Below are positions 36,471 through 45,554 of a stretch of DNA of 64,000 nt, piece by piece. Every line of letters begins with the position of its first letter. Position 1 is the stretch's first letter. The stretch is from Pseudomonadota bacterium (GTDB taxonomy: Bacteria; Pseudomonadota; Gammaproteobacteria; Steroidobacterales; SZUA-146), in the NCBI GenBank assembly GCA_039028935.1, contig JBCCHD010000006.1, positions 78,019 through 142,018 of the forward strand, read 5' to 3'. Position numbers and translations under genes: made by a program. The notes beneath the pieces are model-generated. The model did no database searches. It worked only from the letters and a program-made list of their open reading frames with translations, and had not been told where the DNA came from.

Positions 36471-38180
36471 CTACCTCACTACTCTGAGCACTTCTTCGAG
36501 CGTGGTGGTCCCTGCTTTCGCTTTGAGTATGCCGTCATCGAACATGCTGACCATGCCAGTTGACCGCGCGAGCTCCGCAATTTCGGTGCTGGATGCACCA
36601 TGAATAATAGGACCATGGAAGCGCTCATCCACCGTCAGTATTTCGTAAATGACCTGACGCCCCTTAAACCCGCTGTGATTGCAGTCTGGACAACCTTCGC
36701 CTCTATACAAGGTGGTCGACTGATCAAAGTGGGCCTGCAAATCCAGCTTTTCGATGAGCGCGTCGCTATCGGTTACTTCCGTTTTACACGACGGACAAAT
36801 GCGTCTCACCAGCCGTTGGGCGAGAATCGCCGACAGCGACGGCGGCAACATATACCGATCGACACCCATATCGATCAGACGTGGAATCACGCCGACCGCA
36901 TCATTCGTATGTAAAGTCGACAACACCAAGTGCCCCGTGAGCGCTGCTCGCGCCGCGAGCTGAGCCGTTTCCACATCGCGAATCTCGCCGATGAGAATGA
37001 CGTCGGGATCCTGTCGCAGCAACGCGCGCAAACCACTTGCAAAGTCCATCCCAACTTCAGGCTTTACCTGCGTCTGACGGATTTTATTAAGCGAATATTC
37101 AATCGGATCTTCCAGCGTGAACACACTGCGATCATTGGCATCGATAAGCCCGAGTGCGGTGTAGAGCGTGGTCGTCTTACCACTACCGGTCGGACCGGTC
37201 ACCAGGATCATGCCATACGGCTGCTCCACCAATTTTTGGACCCGCTGTGTGTCGACCTCGGAGAATCCCAACGCCGGCATGGCCAGCACAACACCGGTTT
37301 GATCGAGAATACGCAGAACAATGCTCTCTCCTGCATTGATCGGCAGCGTCGACACCCTAAGATCGACTTTATTCTGACCAAACAAAAAGCGGATTCGCCC
37401 ATCTTGAGGAATGCGCTTCTCGGTAATGTCCAAATTGGCCAGCAGCTTAATCCGTGCGGTTAACGAGGGCTGAATCGCTTTGGGAATCAGCACTTCCTGT
37501 CGCAAGATACCGTCAATGCGCATGCGAACTCGAACAATTTTCTCATCGGGTTCGACATGGATATCGGTCGCGCTTTTTTTGATCCCGAGTGCGATCAATT
37601 GATCAACCAGTCGCACTAACGGCGATTCACTGGACGCCTCTTCCTCATCGGGCAACGATCCGTTGCGCATGATGAGATCGATCGTATCTTCAATGGAACG
37701 GCCACGCGCGTAATGACGCGCGACCGCCTCGAGAATGTGCCCCTCCGGCGCGGTCACCACATTGATGGCGAAGCCGGTTTCCCGCTCGAGATGGTCGATG
37801 GCAACCACATCAAACGCGTCCGCCACGGCCGCGGTCAGCAGACCATTTTTCACTTCAATCGGAATGAGTTTGAACCGCTTGGCGGTTTCGAAGCTCACCA
37901 ACGCTAGGACATCTTCATCGATCACCGCATGACGCACATCCACGACTTCGGTATGTGCCTCACTGGCGACCGTCTGCGTGATGACCTCCGCAGAGACAAA
38001 ACCCAACTCGATGAGAACCTCACCGAGCAGTCGACCACTGCGGCGTTGTTCACGTAGCGCTAAGTCCAGCTGCGCTTCATTAATCAGTCCCGCGGCGAGT
38101 AGCTTTGCCCCAAGTGTCTTGCGGGGTGCCTTAGACGCATTCGCCTTCGGCGCTGAAACGGTCTCTGCAGTTGCATTCAT
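36471..38180 (-). CDS. GspE/PilB/MshE-type assembly ATPase
   Basis: This cytoplasmic hexameric ATPase powers pilin or pseudopilin extension. The 569-residue product has an N-terminal MshEN-like domain (about 25-160), which in MshE binds cyclic-di-GMP; whether the binding residues persist here was not established. Walker A is GPTGSGKTT (329-337). The Walker B/Asp-box region is DPDVILIGEIRD, and the zinc tetra-cysteine motif (CPSC ... CPDC) is intact. No retraction ATPase (PilT) is present in the window, which fits a secretion or MSHA-like machine. Confidence 0.95.
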   Translation of the reverse strand: MNATAETVSAPKANASKAPRKTLGAKLLAAGLINEAQLDLALREQRRSGRLLGEVLIELGFVSAEVITQTVASEAHTEVVDVRHAVIDEDVLALVSFETAKRFKLIPIEVKNGLLTAAVADAFDVVAIDHLERETGFAINVVTAPEGHILEAVARHYARGRSIEDTIDLIMRNGSLPDEEEASSESPLVRLVDQLIALGIKKSATDIHVEPDEKIVRVRMRIDGILRQEVLIPKAIQPSLTARIKLLANLDITEKRIPQDGRIRFLFGQNKVDLRVSTLPINAGESIVLRILDQTGVVLAMPALGFSEVDTQRVQKLVEQPYGMILVTGPTGSGKTTTLYTALGLIDANDRSVFTLEDPIEYSLNKIRQTQVKPEVGMDFASGLRALLRQDPDVILIGEIRDVETAQLAARAALTGHLVLSTLHTNDAVGVIPRLIDMGVDRYMLPPSLSAILAQRLVRRICPSCKTEVTDSDALIEKLDLQAHFDQSTTLYRGEGCPDCNHSGFKGRQVIYEILTVDERFHGPIIHGASSTEIAELARSTGMVSMFDDGILKAKAGTTTLEEVLRVVR

Positions 38181-38198
38181 ATCGGCGCGACAACGGCA

Positions 38199-38783
38199 TT
38201 AATTTCGAGTTAGGTAAATAATCAAACTGGAGTTGCTATTACCGTTCGCACCCAGCCGCTTAACGCGACCGGCCCGATTCCATGCCGCCGTTCCGCTATC
38301 GACATCACCGTCATTATCCAGCAGATCACTGATCATGCGCGCTTCCGTTGCGCTCACGTTATCGACGCGAAGCACCGCGACACCCGCGGTATCGACATTG
38401 CCATCACCGTCTAGATCAAACTGGTAATTCGCGTTTGCGGTAGAAATCACCGAGCGGAAGCCGCCGTCGCGAAACGGATTGTCGAACTCCTTCTCGATAT
38501 ACGGACCGTCCCAGCCACCCACCGGGTTCGATGAAGAATTGGACATCAGCATGCGACGGCCATCGCGTTGGTCGGTCGGAATGTGCACAGGAAAGAGACC
38601 TGTATCCTCATAGTAACGCGCGACCGCTGTGCGCATCACGTTAACGTCTTCCACAAACGCCGTAACTTTCGCATTCCGCATTGAATCGAAAATCATCGGG
38701 GTTGCCATTGAGGCCAAAATGGCAATAACGGCAACCACGCCAATCATCTCCATGAGCGTGAAACCTAATTGTCTGTTTTTCAT
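38199..38783 (-). CDS. Type IV pilin / major pseudopilin
   Basis: From ATG 38783 the product is 194 residues with the prepilin signal MKNRQLGFTLMEMIGVVA. Cleavage would fall after Gly7, with Glu at +5. GGAG precedes the start. The mature domain contains acidic loops (NYQFDLDGDGNVDTAG and LLDNDGDVDSG) that could bind calcium, as the major pseudopilin GspG does. It is the first gene of the operon and its probable structural subunit. A CRP site lies 118 bp upstream. Confidence 0.87.
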   Translation of the reverse strand: MKNRQLGFTLMEMIGVVAVIAILASMATPMIFDSMRNAKVTAFVEDVNVMRTAVARYYEDTGLFPVHIPTDQRDGRRMLMSNSSSNPVGGWDGPYIEKEFDNPFRDGGFRSVISTANANYQFDLDGDGNVDTAGVAVLRVDNVSATEARMISDLLDNDGDVDSGTAAWNRAGRVKRLGANGNSNSSLIIYLTRN

Positions 38784-39236
38784 TGATACTTCTCCGAGCC
38801 AGATGGTGTTTCGTACCCCTTTTGTATCGTCATCCGAATGCAAAAACTTTAGCCTGACTCGGCATATTCGTGTTGAGTAAGTGCAGGCTCGCTGAGCTTT
38901 TGTGATCTCAATCACAGTTCACGGCGTCGTACCGTTTCGGCAAGCCGCCGTAAGCGTCTGAATTACTGATAAGGACGAGCTTAACCGCACGATCCAGTCT
39001 CGATGCTCATCGGTTTTGTTCTCAGGGAAAACACTCAGACTGAGGTAACCAGTATTCGATTAAGTAAGAGATCAACGTGATTGCCGCATTCCGTGTTTGT
39101 TCAGTGAATTCCTTAGATTGCGGTCGAACCACCGAACAACGCGGAGGAGCCGAATGGTCTAAGATGAAGCCCGTGTGAAATATTCGTCAACACGTAACGG
39201 TCATTCCGGTAATCATTAGCCTTATGAGGGGGAAAC
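38784..39236. other. Divergent intergenic region between the pilin operon and the ThDP-enzyme gene
   Basis: This 453-bp gap contains the CRP/Vfr-type site at 38901-38916. GGAGGAG occurs at about 39140 before a two-codon open frame, with no meaningful gene. The ThDP-enzyme ATG at 39237 is preceded by GAGGGGG. No riboswitch, terminator or small gene was recognised in the remainder. Confidence 0.6.
38901..38916. promoter_or_regulatory. CRP/Vfr-type binding site
   Basis: TGTGATCTCAATCACA matches the consensus TGTGA-N6-TCACA at every specified position and is flanked by TTT and GTT. It lies 118 bp before the pilin ATG and about 320 bp before the ThDP-enzyme gene, so pilin operon activation by a cAMP receptor protein is the simpler reading. 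Confidence 0.75.
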
Positions 39237-40889
39237 ATGAAAGCCTCGGATCTGTTCGTCAATTGTTTAGAAGAAGAAGGTATCGAGTACATTTTTGGCG
39301 TTCCCGGCGAAGAAAACGCCGATTTCATGGTGTCGCTGGAACAGTCAAAGCAGATCACGTTTGTGCTCACCCGACATGAGCAGGGCGCAGCGTTTATGGC
39401 CGAAATCTACGGTCGACTCACGGGCAATCCAGCCGGCGCCCTCGGCACGCTGGGTCCCGGTGCGACCAACCTCGTAACTGGCGTTGCCGATTCGAACATG
39501 GATCGAGCGCCCATGCTGGTACTGACCGGCCAGGGCTCGACCGACCGGCTTCACAAAGAGTCTCATCAAATCATGGATGTTGTGAGCATGTTCAGACCCG
39601 TGACCAAATGGGCAACCACGGTATTTAATCCCAACACCATCCCGGAAATCGTTCGAAAATCAGTGAGACTGGCGCGCACCGAAAAACCGGGCGCCGTCCA
39701 CATTGAGCTCCCCGAGGACGTGGCGACCCAAGACACGACGGCCACGCCACTGTCACCGCGTCGTTTTCGTCGCTCTGTGCCGGACGACAAGATCGTCGAT
39801 CGCGCGTTTGCGCAATTGTGCCACGCCAAACGCCCGGTCATATTGGCCGGTAATGGCTGCATACGACGACGCGCGAGTAAGCAGTTACGCCTGCTCTGTG
39901 AAAAGACCGGAATCGGTGTCATTAGCACATTCATGGCGAAGGGCTGCGTGGATATGGACGCGGAGTATTGCCTGTACACGGTCGGACTGGGTGCAAAAGA
40001 CCGCATTTCCAAAGCGATTGACGATGCGGATCTGGTGCTCACGATTGGGTTTGACATGGTCGAGTATCACCCCAATCTATGGAACGCGGATCGCACCAAG
40101 CAGATTCTGCACATCGATTTTCTGCCCGCTGAAATCGACGAATGTTACCTACCGGAAGTTGAGCTTGTCGGCGACGTGGCCCACGCGCTTTGGATGCTCA
40201 ACGAGCGCTTTTCTCACACGGACGTACCGGCTTACGACTTCGCGCTCCAGCGACGCTGTCGCGCGCGTATGCAAACCGATTTTGCCGAGTACAAAGACGA
40301 TGACACCGTCGGTGCGATTCGGCCTCAGAAGGCCCTTTGGGACGCACGCCAAGTGATGGGTCCGCACGATATCCTTCTATCGGATGTGGGTGCACACAAA
40401 ATGTGGATCGCGCGTCACTACCAGTGCCATGAGCCGAACACGTGTCTGATACCCAATGGTTTTTGTTCGATGGGTTTCGCTCTACCCGGCGCGATCGCTG
40501 CAAGCCTCGTACATCCTGATCGACGCATTCTCGGTATCGCCGGCGATGCGGGTTTCTTGATGAACGTGCAAGAAATGGAAACGGCGGCCCGTCTAAACAG
40601 CAATATCGTCATGATGGTGTGGGAAGACAATGCCTATGGTTTGATTGCCTGGAAACAAGAAACGCATTTTGGCCATCACACCGATTTAGCCTTTGGTAAC
40701 CCCGACTGGACGCTGTTGGCACAGTCGTTTGGCTGGCAAGGACACCACGTTGAGCGCTCGGCCGATTTAGCCGCTGCGCTTGAAACCGCTTTCAACGAGG
40801 ACGGTCCCAGTCTGGTGGTGATTCCGATCGACTATCGCGAGAATCAATTGCTCACGAAAAAACTGGGGGAGATCCAGTGCGCGATTTAA
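39237..40889 (+). CDS. ThDP-dependent enzyme of the acetolactate synthase family
   Basis: The 550-residue product has the three-domain fold of acetolactate synthase and related decarboxylases. Glu48 (TRHEQGAAFMAE) is the cofactor-activating Glu, GLGTLGPGATNL-type glycine loops follow, and the ThDP/metal motif runs from GDA at 436 to N465. No regulatory subunit gene is adjacent, so biosynthetic IlvB is unlikely. A catabolic acetolactate synthase or a 2-oxo-acid decarboxylase or carboligase is more likely. The aldehyde dehydrogenase gene overlaps its last 13 nt, which points to an aldehyde product passed to the next enzyme. Confidence 0.85.
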   Translation: MKASDLFVNCLEEEGIEYIFGVPGEENADFMVSLEQSKQITFVLTRHEQGAAFMAEIYGRLTGNPAGALGTLGPGATNLVTGVADSNMDRAPMLVLTGQGSTDRLHKESHQIMDVVSMFRPVTKWATTVFNPNTIPEIVRKSVRLARTEKPGAVHIELPEDVATQDTTATPLSPRRFRRSVPDDKIVDRAFAQLCHAKRPVILAGNGCIRRRASKQLRLLCEKTGIGVISTFMAKGCVDMDAEYCLYTVGLGAKDRISKAIDDADLVLTIGFDMVEYHPNLWNADRTKQILHIDFLPAEIDECYLPEVELVGDVAHALWMLNERFSHTDVPAYDFALQRRCRARMQTDFAEYKDDDTVGAIRPQKALWDARQVMGPHDILLSDVGAHKMWIARHYQCHEPNTCLIPNGFCSMGFALPGAIAASLVHPDRRILGIAGDAGFLMNVQEMETAARLNSNIVMMVWEDNAYGLIAWKQETHFGHHTDLAFGNPDWTLLAQSFGWQGHHVERSADLAAALETAFNEDGPSLVVIPIDYRENQLLTKKLGEIQCAI

Positions 40890-42310
40890 TGCTCGAGACT
40901 GCTCGCGCGGCGGCCGGTGAGCTTGTGGTGCTGTCGCCCTATGACGGACGCGTGCTGGATTCATTGGCGACCGCCGATGCACATCATGTCGACGATGCCT
41001 TAAGCGCGGCACAGGCGTTATATCGTGATCGCGACGGCTGGCTATCGGTTCCACAACGTATCGACATTTTGCACGCGGCGGCCGAGCGAATGGCGCAAGA
41101 ACTGGAGCCATTGACTTTGCTCGCCGCAAGCGAAGGTGGCAAACCGTACAACGATTCGAAAGTAGAAGTACTTCGCGCCATAGACGGAATGCGTTTATGC
41201 GCGGAGACGCTGCGCAGTGAACCGGGCAAGGTTATCCCCCTTGGTACAACGCCCGCCACCACCGGTCGGGTTGGTTTTACGCAAAAGGAACCGATCGGTG
41301 TAGTCGTGGCGGTGAGCGCCTTTAATCATCCGCTGAATCTCATCGTGCACCAGGTTGGACCTGCCGTCGCGAGCGGCTGCCCAGTCATCGTCAAACCGGC
41401 CGACGACACCCCTTTATCCTGCGTGCGTTTGGTCGAGATTCTGCGGCAAGCCGGATTACCCGATGCATGGTGTCAGGTGTTGATCGCCCACGACATTGCC
41501 ACCGCCGAATCACTGGTCACCGATGCGCGCGTCGCGTTTTTTAGTTTCATCGGCAGCGCCAGGGTCGGTTGGTCACTGCGTGCCAAACTCGCGCCGGGTA
41601 CGCGGTGTGCGCTGGAGCACGGTGGCGTTGCGCCCTTGGTGCTCGCCGCACCGTTTCAATTCGATCCGGCCATTGAAGCGATTGCGAAAGGTGGTTTTTA
41701 CCACGCCGGACAGGTCTGCGTGTCGGTACAGCGCGTATTGGTACCAACATCACAGCTCGACGCGGTGACAGCCGCTCTGGTCGCCCGAGCGAACGCATTG
41801 ACGGTCGGCGCGCCCGAGCACGCTGATACCGATGTTGGCCCGCTTATTCGTGCCGCTGAAGTGACGCGCATCGATGCATGGGTGCAAGAGGCGATTGCTG
41901 ACGGGGCAATTTGCTTGTGCGGTGGCAAGCCGCTCGATTTTCACTGCTATGCGCCAACCGTACTACTCAACCCACCCCTCGACGCCAAAGTGAGCACCGA
42001 CGAGGTGTTTGGCCCAGTGATTTGCGTCTATGGTTATGACGACCTCGAGGACGCTATCGCTCAGGCAAATGCGTTACCGGTATCGTTCCAGGCGGCCGTG
42101 TTTTGTGACGACATCGACACCGTTACCCATTTGTATACGCATTTGGACGCGTCCGCCGTTATGGTCAACGATCACAGCGCGTTTCGAGACGATGCCATGC
42201 CGTTTGCCGGCCTGCGTGTGTCCGGATTGGGCGTCGGGGGCATTCCCTACACAATGCACGACATGCAAATCGACAAAATGCTGGTGATCAAATCCGCGGG
42301 CTTACGCTAG
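40877..42310 (+). CDS. NAD(P)+-dependent aldehyde dehydrogenase
   Basis: The 477-residue product is an aldehyde dehydrogenase with the expected catalytic residues: Asn150 (SAFNHP), Glu247 (ALEHGG) and nucleophile Cys281 (HAGQVCVSVQ). The start is GTG 40877, preceded by GGGGAG inside the end of the ThDP-enzyme gene. It would oxidise an aldehyde to a carboxylic acid. The substrate is not clear; lactaldehyde, succinate-semialdehyde and benzaldehyde dehydrogenases share these motifs. Together with the upstream enzyme it could perform oxidative conversion of a 2-oxo acid in two steps. Confidence 0.9.
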   Translation: MRDLMLETARAAAGELVVLSPYDGRVLDSLATADAHHVDDALSAAQALYRDRDGWLSVPQRIDILHAAAERMAQELEPLTLLAASEGGKPYNDSKVEVLRAIDGMRLCAETLRSEPGKVIPLGTTPATTGRVGFTQKEPIGVVVAVSAFNHPLNLIVHQVGPAVASGCPVIVKPADDTPLSCVRLVEILRQAGLPDAWCQVLIAHDIATAESLVTDARVAFFSFIGSARVGWSLRAKLAPGTRCALEHGGVAPLVLAAPFQFDPAIEAIAKGGFYHAGQVCVSVQRVLVPTSQLDAVTAALVARANALTVGAPEHADTDVGPLIRAAEVTRIDAWVQEAIADGAICLCGGKPLDFHCYAPTVLLNPPLDAKVSTDEVFGPVICVYGYDDLEDAIAQANALPVSFQAAVFCDDIDTVTHLYTHLDASAVMVNDHSAFRDDAMPFAGLRVSGLGVGGIPYTMHDMQIDKMLVIKSAGLR

Positions 42311-43243
42311 TCACTCCCCGGTCGGGTCCGCAATGCGCTCCGTTGAGACGATCAGTTCGTCGTACCAGGTGTACGCATCGGCGTGTTGCTGCGTGCGATC
42401 CTTACCAGTTAAATACGGCAGTAGCCACACTTTGCCGTAACGAGCCTGAGGCTGCGTATTGGCCAGATCAACCGTGGTTTTAAGCACTCGTCGCGACGGC
42501 TGACCTTCACGTGCCGCCCATAGTTCAACCACACTGTCTTGGGCGTAGCGCTTGTCGTTTTGGTACCAGGTGCCAATCTTGACGTGCACCTGAAACGTCA
42601 TCCATTCGTCGGCCACATAGGGCACCGCGCGTCGGCCGACGATTTCCGCCGACTGACCGTCCTTGCCTCGACAACTGTGATACATCGCCGGTGCGCCGTG
42701 TTTATGATGCACAACTAACTCAAGCTGCGTACACGATCGGGCGTTGACGCCCGGACGGTCACCCTCCCCAATCACTACCTGCTTCCACGTGTCGAATGGG
42801 CGATATCGATTGCTCAAAAATGCCGACGAAAAACGCTGACGCCACTGCACGAAGAACTCGTCACCTTCGTCAAACTGAACGGACAAATCGTCCGAAAAAT
42901 TGGCGTAGAATTGACCGCCGTAGCCAGCGCCCGTACCCGACGGCATAGCAAACCGTAAACTCGTGTCACCACTCGCCGCCACCGCCTCATCCAGCGTGAC
43001 ACGATCCTGCAGATTTGCCGACGGTGGGTAACCATTGACGAATACGCCAACGCGCGCGTCCGATCGTCCCCACTGAATCACACCCGCTTGACCGAGCTCA
43101 TGCCGCTCAAACGCCACACATCGCACGACAGCCGGATGAGAACATCGTGCAGCAAACGACGCCACCTCGACCGGCAGCGGTTCGTCTAGCGTCGCACAGC
43201 CGGCGAGCGCCGAGGTCAAAACCAGAAGCCGGGCAAAGAACAT
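42311..43243 (-). CDS. Putative lipoprotein, possibly polysaccharide-lyase-like fold
   Basis: The 310-residue product has a lipoprotein signal (SALAGC, Cys at about 15). GGGAG precedes ATG 43243. The mature part is beta-rich, with aromatic segments such as FFVQWRQRFSSAFL, FDTWKQVVIGEGD, MTFQVHVKIGTWYQ and TWYDELIVS. This pattern recalls concanavalin-like polysaccharide lyases (heparin-lyase I/glucuronan-lyase type), where similar W-K-Q and W-x-Y-D-x segments line the cleft. The match is by eye only. It converges with the aldehyde dehydrogenase gene, with no intergenic space. Confidence 0.6.
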   Translation of the reverse strand: MFFARLLVLTSALAGCATLDEPLPVEVASFAARCSHPAVVRCVAFERHELGQAGVIQWGRSDARVGVFVNGYPPSANLQDRVTLDEAVAASGDTSLRFAMPSGTGAGYGGQFYANFSDDLSVQFDEGDEFFVQWRQRFSSAFLSNRYRPFDTWKQVVIGEGDRPGVNARSCTQLELVVHHKHGAPAMYHSCRGKDGQSAEIVGRRAVPYVADEWMTFQVHVKIGTWYQNDKRYAQDSVVELWAAREGQPSRRVLKTTVDLANTQPQARYGKVWLLPYLTGKDRTQQHADAYTWYDELIVSTERIADPTGE

Positions 43244-43582
43244 AATGACTCCCAAACAACGTCACACTGTGGCCAGACGCCACTGAGGCCATCATAGCCG
43301 CGTGCGCGAGGCGATGCACATGTGTACGGGACACGCCGCGCGAATAGCGAGGTGACGTTATTTAACCTGTGTGCGCTTGAGATCGAGCGTCGGTGACGCT
43401 ACGATTGCTGCCAGAATCAAACGCCGTCTGGGACACGTGCCCGGCTACGCCACGACAGCCTCTCTTTTGGATTCCCGACCTCCCGGGACATCCGCGTCCG
43501 CGCCAGGCCACTCTGACAAGCTAACGTTCCCGCCGCCGTCTGATTCCACTCGGGCGAACAGACTTTATTGGAGCAACTCAAC
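43244..43582. other. Intergenic region before hmuT
   Basis: This 339-bp gap separates a minus-strand lipoprotein gene from the plus-strand heme transporter operon. No gene, terminator or clear Fur box was seen. The hmuT ribosome site TGGAG is at its right end. Iron control would be expected for hmuTUV but is not visible by eye. Confidence 0.5.
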
Positions 43583-44464
43583 GTGAAACTGCCTATCAAG
43601 CCCCTCGTCGCCTTCCTTCTCGTCGCGATGACGTTCAGCCAATCTGCCACCGCACAAGAACGGGTTGTGTCGATTGGCGGTGACGTCACCGAGATAATTT
43701 ATGCGCTGGGCGAAAGTGATCGCCTTGTCGCCGTCGATTCGACCAGCCTCTACCCACCCGATGCGCTCGCGCGCCCGAAGGTGGGCTACGTGCGCCAGCT
43801 CTCGGCAGAAGGCGTGCTGTCGGTGGAACCGGACCTCATAGTTATCAGTGGCGCTGCAGGTCCTGAGCCCGTGTTGGTACAAATTCGCGAAACGGGCGTT
43901 GACATGCTCGAAATGGAAACCGAGTACACAATCGACTCGATTTTCACCAAAATTGAACGCATTGCGGCGGTGCTCGACGTCGAAGAAAAAGGCCTCGCTC
44001 TTAAACAAAAAATTGCTGCCGACTGGGCAGAAGCAGAGTCAAAAATCGACGCGCTGGCGATGCGACCGGTTGTTTTGTTTTTCTCTACCGTGCGCGACGG
44101 CACGCCCACGGCCGCGGGCACCGACACCGCGGCCCACGCCGTCATCGAACTCATTGGCGGAACCAACCCCTTTGACCAGCAAATTGGATACAAACCGCTC
44201 TCTTTCGAATCGGCGGTGGTGGCCGACCCCGACGTGATTCTGATCATGGATCATGTGCTCAAGCGCATGGGCGGTCTTGAAAAAGTGGCTAGCCACCCGG
44301 CGTTGGCCCTGACGAGTGCCGCAAAAAACGGCATGATCATCGGCGTCGATGCTCCGCCGGTCATGCAATTCAGTCCGCGCACACCCGGCGCAGTCGCCAA
44401 GCTCGCGGCCGAAATTAGCGCTAAGCTGCCCGCGCCTGAGAATGCGCCGACAGATGGCGAGTGA
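43583..44464 (+). CDS. hmuT: HmuT-type periplasmic heme-binding protein
   Basis: The 293-residue product is a cluster-A-type solute-binding protein for an ABC importer. It has a signal peptide (ending SATAQ), then the opening RVVSIGGDVTEIIYALGESD, typical of HmuT. Further blocks are VGYVRQLSAEGVLSVEPDLI and FSPRTPGAVAKLA. The start is GTG 43583, nine bases after GGAG. It binds heme in the periplasm and delivers it to HmuU. BtuF (cobalamin) is the main alternative, but the neighbouring HutX and heme monooxygenase favour heme. Confidence 0.87.
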   Translation: MKLPIKPLVAFLLVAMTFSQSATAQERVVSIGGDVTEIIYALGESDRLVAVDSTSLYPPDALARPKVGYVRQLSAEGVLSVEPDLIVISGAAGPEPVLVQIRETGVDMLEMETEYTIDSIFTKIERIAAVLDVEEKGLALKQKIAADWAEAESKIDALAMRPVVLFFSTVRDGTPTAAGTDTAAHAVIELIGGTNPFDQQIGYKPLSFESAVVADPDVILIMDHVLKRMGGLEKVASHPALALTSAAKNGMIIGVDAPPVMQFSPRTPGAVAKLAAEISAKLPAPENAPTDGE

Positions 44465-45554
44465 TTCGGCTCCAGTCGACGCGACCACCCAACTGAATGC
44501 CCGTCGCGCCCGCCGCGGCACCACCGTGCTCGCGGTCAGCGCCGTGCTGGCATTAATCGGTGCGATACTCGAAATTATCATTGGGCCACTCGACATCAGT
44601 GGCGATGACATGCTCGCGGTGCTACGCGGTTATGTCGGCTGGGACGGCGCACACGAGGTGTCGGCCGTAAAGGTTGGTGTGATCGAAAACATCCGCGCAC
44701 CTCGAGCCCTGCTGGCCGCATTGGTCGGCGCGACGTTGGGAACCGCCGGCGCGGTCATGCAAGGCTTTTTTCGCAATCCGCTGGCGGATCCTGGCCTCAT
44801 CGGCGTGTCCTCGGGCGGAGCACTCGCAGCCGTGGCGGTCATCGTGCTCGGCGGTACCGTTATGCAGTCGGTGCTGATTGGCTTTGGGTCGTTTGCGCTA
44901 CCGATCGTCGCGTTTATGGGATCGCTGGCCACCGTCGCGCTCATTTATCAGTTGTCGATCATCGATCGACGCGTGATCGTAGCGACGATGTTGTTGGCCG
45001 GGGTGGCCGCGAATGCACTGGCGTTTTCGGGCATCGGGTACTTGACCTTTCTCGCCGATGACACCCAATTGCGCGATCTCACGTTCTGGACATTGGGATC
45101 GCTAGGCGGCGCCATATGGGAACGGGTCCTTCCCGCTGGCGCGCTGATGGTGGTTGCACTGGTGGGTCTGTTATCCCTGACCCGTCCAATGAATGCACTG
45201 CTACTGGGCGAAGCCGACGCCTCAAATTTGGGCGTCAATGTCGAGGGGGTCAAACGCCGCGCGGCATTTTTCACCGCGCTCGGCGTCGGTTCGGCTACCG
45301 CCGTCTGCGGCGTGGTCAACTTCGTTGGATTGGTTATCCCCCACCTTGTGCGCCTCATGACCGGTCCCGATCACAAATTCGTGTTACCAGGGTCCGCGGT
45401 ATTGGGGGCGGCACTGGTCTTGTTTTCCGATTTGATTACACGTGTCTCGGTAGCACCTGCCGAATTACCGCTAGGCGTGGTCACCGCGGCCATTGGCGCA
45501 CCGTTTTTCTTTTGGTTATTGGTGCGCGACAAGCGCCGGGGCGAACTGGGATGA
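44454..45554 (+). CDS. hmuU: HmuU-type heme ABC transporter permease
   Basis: The 366-residue product is a FecCD-family permease with about ten membrane helices. Family blocks are RAPRALLAALVGATLGTAGAV, QGFFRNPLADPGLIGVSSG and FVGLVIPHLVRLMTGPDHK. ATG 44454 lies 11 nt inside hmuT, and an extended start further upstream would overlap hmuT heavily. It forms the inner-membrane channel of the heme importer. Confidence 0.9.
   Translation: MASDSAPVDATTQLNARRARRGTTVLAVSAVLALIGAILEIIIGPLDISGDDMLAVLRGYVGWDGAHEVSAVKVGVIENIRAPRALLAALVGATLGTAGAVMQGFFRNPLADPGLIGVSSGGALAAVAVIVLGGTVMQSVLIGFGSFALPIVAFMGSLATVALIYQLSIIDRRVIVATMLLAGVAANALAFSGIGYLTFLADDTQLRDLTFWTLGSLGGAIWERVLPAGALMVVALVGLLSLTRPMNALLLGEADASNLGVNVEGVKRRAAFFTALGVGSATAVCGVVNFVGLVIPHLVRLMTGPDHKFVLPGSAVLGAALVLFSDLITRVSVAPAELPLGVVTAAIGAPFFFWLLVRDKRRGELG

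Noticed and set aside
38800..38870. Sigma-54-like promoter for the pilin gene
   Set aside because: A GCAA near 38840 has no GTGCCA partner at the right spacing.
39113..39370. Minus-strand open frame of 85 residues
   Set aside because: It overlaps the start of the ThDP-enzyme gene and has no supporting signals.
43371..43586. Small plus-strand gene before hmuT
   Set aside because: It lacks a ribosome site and family features and overlaps the hmuT start region.
45116..45550. Extended hmuV reading of 395 residues
   Set aside because: The added part is an alternative frame of hmuU and shows no ABC-protein similarity.
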